11,532 nucleotides of DNA, taken from assembly GCA_030152405.1 (NCBI GenBank), contig JASLJL010000033.1, positions 1 through 11,532 of the forward strand. Reading direction: 5' to 3'. Position numbers and translations under genes: made by a program. Positions 1-5,343 of this stretch are shown here, piece by piece. The notes beneath the pieces are model-generated. The model had not been told where the DNA came from. It saw nothing but the letters and a program-made list of their open reading frames with translations, and did no database searches. Every line of letters starts with the position of its first letter. Within the stretch, counting starts at the first letter, position 1. The stretch comes from Gordonia sp. (in: high G+C Gram-positive bacteria) (GTDB lineage Bacteria; Actinomycetota; Actinomycetes; Mycobacteriales; Mycobacteriaceae).

Positions 1-57
1 GGTTTCGACACGACACCTCGCCTAGCGGCTCGGAGTCGGCTCAACCACCGAACAACC
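1..57 (-). repeat. Intergenic repeat unit A (GGTTGAGCC...TCGAAACC family)
   Basis: This 57-base stretch recurs exactly at 197-253. Read on the minus strand, it contains GGTGGTTGAGCC near one end and GTCGAAACC at the other, the same ends as unit C. It may continue to the left of the window, because the first base of the match is the first base of the window. Repeats with these end sequences are, from memory, scattered between genes in Gordonia and related actinobacteria. No coding role is apparent. Confidence 0.8.
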
Positions 58-80
58 CAAGCGCCGGCGCACGACCCCAC

Positions 81-124
81 ACCGGTGGTTGAGCCGGATC
101 CGGAGCGCCAGCGAAGGACCTTCC
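81..124 (+). repeat. Intergenic repeat unit B, lacking its TCGAAACC end
   Basis: The unit starts ACCGGTGGTTGAGCCGG and continues through GCGCCAGCGAAGGACC. It is nearly identical to the first 40 bases of unit C, which follows directly in the same orientation. It stops at GGACCTTCC and lacks the CGAGTCGAAACC end of unit C, so it looks like a truncated tandem copy. Confidence 0.75.
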
Positions 125-177
125 ACCGGTGGTTGAGCCGGGACCGAAGCGCCAGCGAAGGACCCGAGTCGAAACCA
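125..177 (+). repeat. Intergenic repeat unit C (complete)
   Basis: The unit has both family ends: GGTGGTTGAGCC at 128-139 and TCGAAACCA at 169-177. It lies in tandem with unit B and is inverted relative to unit D. Its ends pair with those of D: 128-139 with 233-244, and 169-177 with 196-204. The C-D pair could therefore form a long hairpin or cruciform of roughly 117 bases. The tip between them contains the perfect palindrome CCACGCGTGG at 181-190. Confidence 0.75.
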
Positions 178-196
178 CACCCACGCGTGGTCACCT

Positions 197-253
197 GGTT
201 TCGACACGACACCTCGCCTAGCGGCTCGGAGTCGGCTCAACCACCGAACAACC
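197..253 (-). repeat. Intergenic repeat unit D, exact copy of unit A
   Basis: All 57 bases are identical to 1-57; the sequences diverge at the next base (G here, C after unit A). The exact identity, against only partial similarity to B and C, implies a recent duplication or conversion. The unit lies about 40 bases downstream of the stop codon of the acyl-CoA dehydrogenase gene (293), so with unit C it could also act as a transcript-end or barrier structure. Confidence 0.8.
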
Positions 254-281
254 GGGCCGCCAGCGGAGGACCCGAAACCAC
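254..281 (+). repeat. Degenerate repeat fragment E with a short hairpin
   Basis: GCCAGCGGAGGACCCG followed by AAACCACACC matches the right half of unit C (GCCAGCGAAGGACCCGAG, then TCGAAACCACACC) with a small deletion. Bases 254-273 can fold as GGG-CCGC-CA-GCGG-(AGGA)-CCC. This is the first structure met after the stop codon of the minus-strand operon, so a weak terminator role is possible. No T-run follows. Confidence 0.4.
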
Positions 282-292
282 ACCGCACACGG

Positions 293-1516
293 TCAGCGGT
301 TCTGCTGCCTGCGGATCTCGTTCTTGGCGAGCGAGTTCTTGTGCACCTCGTCCGGGCCGTCGGCGAAGCGGAGGGTCCGGATTCCGGCGTACATCTCGGC
401 GAGCACGAAGTCCTGGGAGAGGCCGCCTGCGCCGTGCGTCTGAATCGCCTTGTCGAGGATCCACTGGACGGTGCGCGGAGTGGCGATCTTGATCGCCTGG
501 ATCTCGGTGTGCGCACCCTTGTTGCCGACGGTGTCCATCAGCCATGCAGTCTTGAGCACCAGCAGTCGCAACTGCTCCACCCGGACGCGCGACTCGGCGA
601 TCCAGTCGCGGATCACTCCCTGCTCGGCGAGCGGACGACCGAATGCGACGCGGTTGGACGCGCGGTCGGACATCATCTCGATGGCACGCTCGGCGATTCC
701 GATGGCGCGCATGCAGTGGTGGATGCGTCCCGGGCCGAGTCGGGCCTGTGCGATCGCGAAGCCCGCGCCCTCGGACGCGATGATGTTCTCCACCGGCACG
801 CGGACGTCGGTGAACCGCAGCTCGGCGTGACCGCCGTGCGGGTGGTCGTCGTAGCCGAAGACCTCCATCGGGCGGATCACTTCGAGACCGGGAGTGTCCC
901 GCGGAACGAGGACCTGCGACTGCTGTGCGTGCCGCGGTGCGTTCGGGTCGGTCTTGCCCATGACGATGAAGATCTTGGCGTTCGGGTTCATCGCGCCGGT
1001 GATCCACCACTTGCGGCCGTTGATCACGTACTCGTCGCCGTCACGCACGATCGACAGCTCGATGTTGGTGGCGTCCGAGCTCGCGACGTCGGGCTCGGTC
1101 ATCGCGAATGCCGAGCGGATCCGACCGTCGAGCAGCGGCTCGAGCCACTGCGCCTTCTGCGCGTCGGTGCCGAACTCGTTCAGCACCTCCATGTTTCCGG
1201 TGTCGGGCGCCGAGCAGTTGAACGCCGGCGGCGCGAGGTGGATGCTCCGACCGCTCAGTTCGGCGATCGGGGCGTACTGCAGGTTGGTCAGTCCCGCTCC
1301 GCGATCGCCGGGGAGGAAGAAGTTCCAGTAGCCGCGGCTGCGCGCCTCGGCTCGCAGTTCTTGGATGATCGGCATGCTGTCCCACGCCCAGCGGTCGTCG
1401 CCCGCGGCGTGCAACTGCTCGTGGAACACCTTCTCGGCCGGGTACACGTGCGAGTTCATGAACTCGGTGACGCCCTCGATCAGGTCCTGAGTCTTCGCAT
1501 CGAATGCGAAATCCAT
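293..1516 (-). CDS. Acyl-CoA dehydrogenase, ACAD10/ACAD11 (LvaC)-like
   Basis: A 407-residue flavoprotein of the acyl-CoA dehydrogenase superfamily, expected to act on CoA thioesters in the cytoplasm. Visible landmarks are FAMTEPDVASSD (137-148), KWWITGA (169-175) in the middle beta domain, and QTHGAGGLSQD (359-369) with FADGPDEVH (384-392) in the C-terminal FAD and active-site region. Where ordinary members carry the catalytic Glu in YEGT, this protein has Asp386 (ADGPDE), as I recall for the ACAD10/11 and LvaC group. ATG at 1516 follows a GAAGGAG site at 1525-1531 that sits in the last codons of the upstream kinase gene; the two genes are one base apart, so translation is probably coupled. 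A kinase partner supports an ACAD11-type reaction, removal of phosphate from a 4-phosphoacyl-CoA, rather than simple alpha,beta-dehydrogenation. The family is certain; the exact substrate is inferred. Confidence 0.93.
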   Translation of the reverse strand: MDFAFDAKTQDLIEGVTEFMNSHVYPAEKVFHEQLHAAGDDRWAWDSMPIIQELRAEARSRGYWNFFLPGDRGAGLTNLQYAPIAELSGRSIHLAPPAFNCSAPDTGNMEVLNEFGTDAQKAQWLEPLLDGRIRSAFAMTEPDVASSDATNIELSIVRDGDEYVINGRKWWITGAMNPNAKIFIVMGKTDPNAPRHAQQSQVLVPRDTPGLEVIRPMEVFGYDDHPHGGHAELRFTDVRVPVENIIASEGAGFAIAQARLGPGRIHHCMRAIGIAERAIEMMSDRASNRVAFGRPLAEQGVIRDWIAESRVRVEQLRLLVLKTAWLMDTVGNKGAHTEIQAIKIATPRTVQWILDKAIQTHGAGGLSQDFVLAEMYAGIRTLRFADGPDEVHKNSLAKNEIRRQQNR

Positions 1517-1517
1517 C

Positions 1518-2552
1518 TCAATTCTCCTTCAAAGCGGCCAGACCGGCGTCGAGCAGCGGGAAGACTCCCGCACCGGCGTCGGCGAACCCGTCGCCGACCG
1601 TCTGCCCGTTGCCGAACCGGTAATGGATGCCCTCGACGATGCCTGCGAGCTTGAAGCATGCGAGAGCGAGGTAGAAGCCGAAGTCCCCGAGGTCGCGATG
1701 GCTCGCCGCGGCGTACCGGGCGATCACCTCGTCCTCCGACAGGTACCCGGGCGCCAGGTTGACGTCGCTCACCGAGCCGGGGGCGAGCGCAGCGAAGCGT
1801 CCGTACACGAGCATGAGAGCGAGGTCGGTGAGCGAGTCGCCGATGGTGGCGAGTTCCCAGTCGATGACGGCGGCGGGCTGGTCGTCGGGGCTGACGAGCA
1901 CGTTGTCGAGCCGGTAGTCGCCGTGGACGATGCCGGGCGCCGCGTCGGCGGGCACTCGATCGACGAGCTTGCCGTACAGCTCCTCCATCGTCGGAAGATC
2001 GCGGGTGTGAGCCGCGGCGAACTGCTTGCGCCACCGCTCCACCTGCCGACCGAGGAAGCCCTCCGGTCGGCCCGCGTCACCCAATCCGACTTCGGCGGGA
2101 TCGACCTTGTGCAGTTCGACGAGGGTGTCGACAAGCCGCTCGGAGATCAACCGAGTCCGCTCCTCGCCGAGCGCGCGCAGTTCGTTCTGCGAGCGGTACG
2201 GAACTCCGTCCACGGCCTCCATCACGTAGAACGGCGCACCGAGGACATCGGGGTCGTCGCAGAACGCGTACATGTGTGGCACCGGCACAGCGGTGGGGGC
2301 GAGCGCCGACATCAGTCGGTGCTCACGGCCCATGTCGTGTGCGGTGGCCATCAGTTTTCCGACTGGCGGCCTGCGCAGGATCCACGTCGATGTGCCGTCG
2401 GTGATCCGGTAGGTCAGATTCGATTTGCCGCCCGCGATCAGCGTCGCCGACAGCTCACTGCCCGCGCCGTCGACGTGCGACGGCAGCCACGAGCCGAGGA
2501 CCGCGAGGTCGAGGCCGGGCGTCTCGGAGGCCGATGCGGAATGGTCCGCCAT
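1518..2552 (-). CDS. APH-family phosphotransferase, ACAD10/11 kinase-domain (LvaA)-like
   Basis: A 344-residue protein of the aminoglycoside phosphotransferase/choline kinase fold. It shows a nucleotide-loop segment GGKSNLTY (41-48), the catalytic loop HGDYRLDN (210-217, base Asp212) and the metal-binding DWE (231-233), and is full length for the family. In human ACAD10/ACAD11 this domain is fused upstream of an acyl-CoA dehydrogenase; here the dehydrogenase is the next gene, one base away. Pseudomonas LvaA is a related kinase that phosphorylates 4-hydroxyacyl-CoA, so that role is the best guess, and antibiotic resistance is unlikely. The frame is open further upstream, to 2879, but that part overlaps the hydratase gene. 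The ATG at 2552 shares one base with the hydratase stop codon (TGATG), and MADHSAS is a natural start. Such genes are sometimes labelled fadE36-like in mycobacteria although they are kinases. Confidence 0.9.
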   Translation of the reverse strand: MADHSASASETPGLDLAVLGSWLPSHVDGAGSELSATLIAGGKSNLTYRITDGTSTWILRRPPVGKLMATAHDMGREHRLMSALAPTAVPVPHMYAFCDDPDVLGAPFYVMEAVDGVPYRSQNELRALGEERTRLISERLVDTLVELHKVDPAEVGLGDAGRPEGFLGRQVERWRKQFAAAHTRDLPTMEELYGKLVDRVPADAAPGIVHGDYRLDNVLVSPDDQPAAVIDWELATIGDSLTDLALMLVYGRFAALAPGSVSDVNLAPGYLSEDEVIARYAAASHRDLGDFGFYLALACFKLAGIVEGIHYRFGNGQTVGDGFADAGAGVFPLLDAGLAALKEN

Positions 2553-3004
2553 CAGAACACCAGCACGGAGACGGACTCTGCGACGCAGACCGGCTTGTCG
2601 CCGCCCTCGCGCTCCACCGTCACTCGCGCCACCACCTGGTGGCCGGCCGGGGTCTCGGTCACCGATGCCAGCTCGACGCCCGCGCGAACCCGGGAGCCGA
2701 CGGGGACGTGCGACGGGAAGCGCACCTTGTTGCTGCCGTAGTTGACGCCCATCCGGGTGCCCTCCACCTTGTACACCTGCCACGACAGCATGGGAATCAG
2801 CGACAGGGTGAGGAAACCGTGCGCGATGGTGGTCCCGAACGGACCTGCGGCGGCCTTCTCCGGGTCCACGTGGATCCATTGGTGATCGCCGGTCGCGTCG
2901 GCGAACTTGTCGATGCGGTCCTGGTCGATCTCCACCCAGTCCGAGTAACCCAGGTGGGTGCCGACTGCCGCGACCAGTTCGTCTGCGCCGTTGAGAATCT
3001 TCAT
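2552..3004 (-). CDS. MaoC-family (R)-specific enoyl-CoA hydratase, HtdZ/Rv0130-like
   Basis: A 150-residue single hot-dog protein. The hydratase-2 motif is intact: FADATGDHQWIHVDPEKAA (34-52) with the catalytic pair Asp40 and His45, followed by GTTIAHGFLTLSL (57-69). Length and motif closely match Mycobacterium tuberculosis Rv0130 (HtdZ, from memory). It should add water to trans-2-enoyl-CoA to give (R)-3-hydroxyacyl-CoA, as a dimer in the cytoplasm. ATG at 3004 is preceded by GGAAGGA (3013-3019) at eight bases. It lies 30 bases after the SDR gene and overlaps the kinase gene by one base. In this operon it would hydrate the enoyl-CoA made by the dehydrogenase and hand the (R)-alcohol to the SDR. 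The reverse dehydratase direction cannot be excluded from sequence. Confidence 0.92.
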   Translation of the reverse strand: MKILNGADELVAAVGTHLGYSDWVEIDQDRIDKFADATGDHQWIHVDPEKAAAGPFGTTIAHGFLTLSLIPMLSWQVYKVEGTRMGVNYGSNKVRFPSHVPVGSRVRAGVELASVTETPAGHQVVARVTVEREGGDKPVCVAESVSVLVF

Positions 3005-3034
3005 GTCGTCTGTCCTTCCTCGCCGGTGTTCCGG

Positions 3035-3790
3035 TCAGTCCTTCGGACCGCCTGCGACGTACAGGACCTGTCCGGAGACGAAGCCCGCGCCCTCACTGGC
3101 GTAGAAGCTGACTGCGTGGGCGATGTCGGCGGGCTCGCCGACACGCTGGACGGGGATCTCGCGTGCGGCCGCGGTCTTGAAGTCGTCGAAGGAGACGCCC
3201 ATGCGGTCTGCGGTGGCCGCGGTCATCTCGGTGGCGATGAATCCGGGGGCGATGGCGTTGGCGGTGACGCCGAACCGGCCGAGCTCGAGGGCGAGGGTCT
3301 TGGTGAAGCCCTGCATGCCGGCCTTGGCCGCCGAGTAGTTCACCTGGCCGCGGTTGCCGAGCGCCGACGTCGACGACAGGTTGACGATGCGGCCCCACTT
3401 CTCCTTGGTCTGGTAGGTCTGGACCTCGCGCGACATGAGGAACGCGCCGCGCAGGTGGACGGCCATGACGGAGTCCCAGTCGGAGACCGACATCTTGAAG
3501 ATCAGGTTGTCGCGGATGATGCCGGCGTTGTTGACCAGGATGGTCGGAGCGCCGAGCTCGGTCGCGACACGCTCCACCGCGGCCTTCACCGCACCCTCGT
3601 CCGAGACGTCCGCGCCGACCGCGAGGGCACGTCCGCCGTCGGCGACGATGCCGTCGACGACGGTCTGGCAAGCGGCCTCGTCGAGATCGAGGACGGCGAC
3701 GGCGTGACCGTCGGACGACAGGCGGCGAGCCACTTCGGCGCCGATTCCGCGGGCCGCTCCGGTGACGATCGCTACGCGCTGGGTGGTCAT
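3035..3790 (-). CDS. Short-chain dehydrogenase, FabG/HSD17B4-type 3-hydroxyacyl-CoA dehydrogenase
   Basis: A 251-residue classical SDR. The Rossmann motif TGAARGIG is at 10-17, an acidic D35 at the end of beta-2 suggests preference for NAD(H), NNAG is at 87-90, and the catalytic Ser140, Tyr152 and Lys156 (NYSAAKAG) are present. The fourth residue of the usual Asn-Ser-Tyr-Lys set is replaced: VHLRG has His112 where Asn is normal. The same VHLRG-like segment occurs in the dehydrogenase half of human HSD17B4, which is fused there to a MaoC hydratase; a separate MaoC gene follows here after 30 bases. A role in oxidising (R)-3-hydroxyacyl-CoA is therefore more likely than fatty-acid synthesis. An LvaD-like 4-oxoacyl-CoA reductase role is the alternative. 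The ATG at 3790 is preferred because GGAGAA lies just upstream; a longer start at 3823 lacks a good ribosome site. First gene of the operon. Confidence 0.9.
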   Translation of the reverse strand: MTTQRVAIVTGAARGIGAEVARRLSSDGHAVAVLDLDEAACQTVVDGIVADGGRALAVGADVSDEGAVKAAVERVATELGAPTILVNNAGIIRDNLIFKMSVSDWDSVMAVHLRGAFLMSREVQTYQTKEKWGRIVNLSSTSALGNRGQVNYSAAKAGMQGFTKTLALELGRFGVTANAIAPGFIATEMTAATADRMGVSFDDFKTAAAREIPVQRVGEPADIAHAVSFYASEGAGFVSGQVLYVAGGPKD

Positions 3791-3891
3791 GAGTTCTCCA
3801 TTCGATAGTGGGTCCGTTGACATGGTCCGTCAGCCGCACTCGACGTCGCAGGGCTTTGCGCCCGGCGCTCCGTCTGTTCACAATTCCCGTC

Positions 3892-3909
3892 ACTAAGCGA
3901 GCGCTTAGT
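3892..3909. promoter_or_regulatory. TetR-type operator palindrome
   Basis: ACTAAGCG-AG-CGCTTAGT is a perfect 8-base inverted repeat with a 2-base centre. It begins about 14 bases downstream of the predicted -10 box of the SDR operon, so it would cover roughly +7 to +24 of the transcript. That is a classic position for repression. Size and AT-ended, GC-centred composition fit TetR-family regulators that sense acyl-CoA, but the regulator is not in this window. Confidence 0.65.
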
Positions 3910-3922
3910 AACTCCGTTTTCC

Positions 3923-3951
3923 ACTATGCCGCACGGTGTGACGGCCGTCAA
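3923..3951 (-). promoter_or_regulatory. Predicted promoter of the SDR-MaoC-kinase-ACAD operon
   Basis: On the minus strand, a TTGACG -35 box (3946-3951) and a CATAGT -10 box (3923-3928) are separated by exactly 17 bases. A start near 3916 would leave a leader of about 125 bases before the ATG at 3790, containing the ACTAAGCG palindrome. The match to the housekeeping sigma consensus is good (five of six and four of six). No other promoter is evident inside the operon. Confidence 0.55.
3939..3950. promoter_or_regulatory. Palindrome overlapping the -35 box
   Basis: TGACGGCCGTCA is a perfect 12-base palindrome that includes most of the predicted -35 element. It differs from the ACTAAGCG operator downstream, so a second regulator, or sigma-factor competition, is possible. 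Its short length makes chance occurrence in GC-rich DNA plausible. Confidence 0.3.
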
Positions 3952-4013
3952 CCACTTGTTTCACCGATGACCGCCGTCACCGGAGCGCACGGTCGCGTCG
4001 GACCGCGGACAGC

Positions 4014-4054
4014 AGAAGGCCCCGCGCGGACCTGAGTCCGAGGCGGGGCCTTCT
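4014..4054 (-). terminator. Hairpin terminator of the AraC-family gene
   Basis: Perfect 12-base arms AGAAGGCCCCGC (4014-4025) and GCGGGGCCTTCT (4043-4054), with a further CGGAC/GTCCG pairing inside, form a very stable stem starting 17 bases after the AraC stop codon. There is no T-run on either strand, which is usual for actinobacterial terminators. It separates the AraC gene from the operon promoter downstream. Confidence 0.75.
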
Positions 4055-4071
4055 GAGCGATCTGATGCAGG

Positions 4072-5136
4072 TCAGGACATGACGCGCTGGCGGTACTCCA
4101 CCGGCCCGACGCCGTGACGAGCCTTGAAGCGGTTGCGGAACGTCGCGACCGAACGGAAGCCCGATGCGGCCGAGATGTTGCCGATCGGCAGCCACGGGTT
4201 GGCGATGAGCATCTCCCGAGCCGTCTCGATGCGCGAGTCGGCGATCCGGGTCGCAAGCGAGTTCTCGGTGTTCTCGAAGAGGCGGTACAGCTGGCGGCGC
4301 GACAGGTGCAGCTCCGCGGCGATCGAGTCGGGCGTGAAATCGGGGTCGCGGTGACGGCGTGCGATCAGGTCCAGCGCGGCCTGATGGTTAAACAGCGAGT
4401 CGTCCTGCAGGACGTAACGATCATCGGACGCCAGTTCGGCGAGCGCGGCGGTCACCAGGTCGATCGCCGCCAGCTCGGTGTCGCCACCGGGCGTGGGCAG
4501 ATCGGACGCCGCGGTGTCCGCGGCGAATCGACGGACGAATCCGGCCGCCGCACGCGAGAGCGGGCTGCGCGTGTTGATCGGACGACGCGGCTGCTCGGCG
4601 ATGTACCGATGCTTACCGAGAAGAGCAAGCGGAATCACCAGACCGGACGGGTCGGAGACGGCGGCGGTCGTCAGCTGGAACGGCGTCGACGTGGACACGA
4701 ACAGCAGATCGCCTGCACCGTACGCGTGCTCCTGCGACGCCTGGCGGACCACCGACTTGCCGCGCATCGACGTCACCGTGACGAGCAGCAGCTCCGACGG
4801 ATTCGCCTTGATGCTCTCGGGCGTCCGCTCCATGCGCACAGCCGAGTGCAGGGCGCAGAAGGTGCCCATCATCGACAGTTCGCGGGAGTACCGGACGGCG
4901 CGGAACTGCTCCGGATCGTGAGAGGTGACCTCGATGTCGGAGTTCCATTCGGCGACGCCTGCACTGCCGATGAAACGATCCGGGCGCGACATGCGCTGCC
5001 GCTCGATGCCGAGCCGCGCTTCCCAGGCGGCGACCGTGCGAGGGGTCAGCTGGGTGCCCAATGTCATGCCGTCGTGATTGCGGGCGTGGGGGCGCGTCGC
5101 CGCCGGAGCAGGGCGCGTCATATTCATGGTTGTCAT
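4072..5136 (-). CDS. AraC-family transcriptional regulator
   Basis: A 354-residue regulator. Residues about 60-215 resemble the AraC-binding-like sensor domain (for example GDLLFVSTSTPFQL, 142-155). The C-terminal AraC/XylS DNA-binding region runs from about 251 to 352. Its first helix-turn-helix is SIAAELHLSRRQLYRLFE (271-288), and the second lies in ISAASGFRSVATFRNRF (321-337), followed by the family GVGPVEYR ending. ATG at 5136 has GAGG (5145-5148) at eight bases; an upstream TTG at 5166 in the same frame has no ribosome site. It is monocistronic, closed by a hairpin terminator, and divergent from the threonine-rich membrane protein gene. The ligand is unknown. Targets could be its own or the divergent promoter in 5137-5343, or the SDR operon downstream. 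Confidence 0.9.
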   Translation of the reverse strand: MTTMNMTRPAPAATRPHARNHDGMTLGTQLTPRTVAAWEARLGIERQRMSRPDRFIGSAGVAEWNSDIEVTSHDPEQFRAVRYSRELSMMGTFCALHSAVRMERTPESIKANPSELLLVTVTSMRGKSVVRQASQEHAYGAGDLLFVSTSTPFQLTTAAVSDPSGLVIPLALLGKHRYIAEQPRRPINTRSPLSRAAAGFVRRFAADTAASDLPTPGGDTELAAIDLVTAALAELASDDRYVLQDDSLFNHQAALDLIARRHRDPDFTPDSIAAELHLSRRQLYRLFENTENSLATRIADSRIETAREMLIANPWLPIGNISAASGFRSVATFRNRFKARHGVGPVEYRQRVMS

Positions 5137-5227
5137 AGAGATGACCTCAAAAATTCGGGGTTTCAAGGTCGGCTTGGGAGGGAGCCGAGGCGGATGCCGT
5201 GATGAACGTTACTTCCACGGGCAAGCT

Positions 5228-5256
5228 TTGACCAGATTTTCGGGAAAAAATTTGAT
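5228..5256 (+). promoter_or_regulatory. Predicted promoter of the threonine-rich membrane protein gene
   Basis: TTGACC (5228-5233) and TTTGAT (5251-5256) are separated by 17 bases and lie in the most AT-rich part of the window. The predicted start near 5263 leaves a leader of about 80 bases before the TTG start codon. The palindrome GATCGATCGATC (5254-5265) overlaps the -10 box and start point. Confidence 0.45.
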
Positions 5257-5272
5257 CGATCGATCGAATGTC

Positions 5273-5294
5273 GTTCGCGGTACTGTGTACGAAC
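5273..5294. promoter_or_regulatory. Imperfect inverted repeat between divergent genes
   Basis: GTTCGCGGTAC-TGT-GTACGAAC: the right arm GTACGAAC pairs with GTTCGTAC, which matches the left arm apart from a CGG insertion. It lies just downstream of the predicted plus-strand promoter and on the far upstream side of the AraC gene. It may be a regulator site, but the evidence is only symmetry. Confidence 0.25.
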
Positions 5295-5343
5295 GTCCGA
5301 TTCCGGCGACCTGCCGCACCGCCACGCCTCGAGGAGCATTTCG

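Noticed and set aside
1..281. CRISPR array
   Set aside because: The repeats occur in both orientations, differ in length, lack regular unique spacers, and fit an intergenic palindromic family.
341..1654. A long plus-strand open frame opposite the acyl-CoA dehydrogenase
   Set aside because: The minus frame carries clear family motifs and a good start; the plus frame is a compositional shadow that crosses a gene boundary.
1518..2552. Aminoglycoside resistance gene
   Set aside because: The fold is the same, but tight coupling with an acyl-CoA dehydrogenase and the GGKSNLTY-type loop place it with the ACAD10/11 kinase group.
2553..2879. N-terminal extension of the phosphotransferase to 2879
   Set aside because: It would overlap the hydratase almost completely, its translation is Arg/Gly-rich nonsense, and the ATG at 2552 overlaps the hydratase stop as is typical in operons.
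2534..3808. A 424-residue open frame on the plus strand opposite the SDR and hydratase genes
   Set aside because: It spans two well-supported genes and their gap on the other strand, has no recognisable motif and no ribosome site; it is an antisense shadow.
3791..3823. Upstream SDR start at 3823 (MSTDPLSNGEL...)
   Set aside because: It has no good ribosome site, whereas the ATG at 3790 has GGAGAA just before it and begins at the normal distance from TGAARGIG. The longer form is not excluded.
5254..5265. GATCGATCGATC as a methylation-controlled or origin-type element
   Set aside because: A single 12-base run with no DnaA boxes or clustered GATC sites nearby; it is noted only as a palindrome over a promoter.
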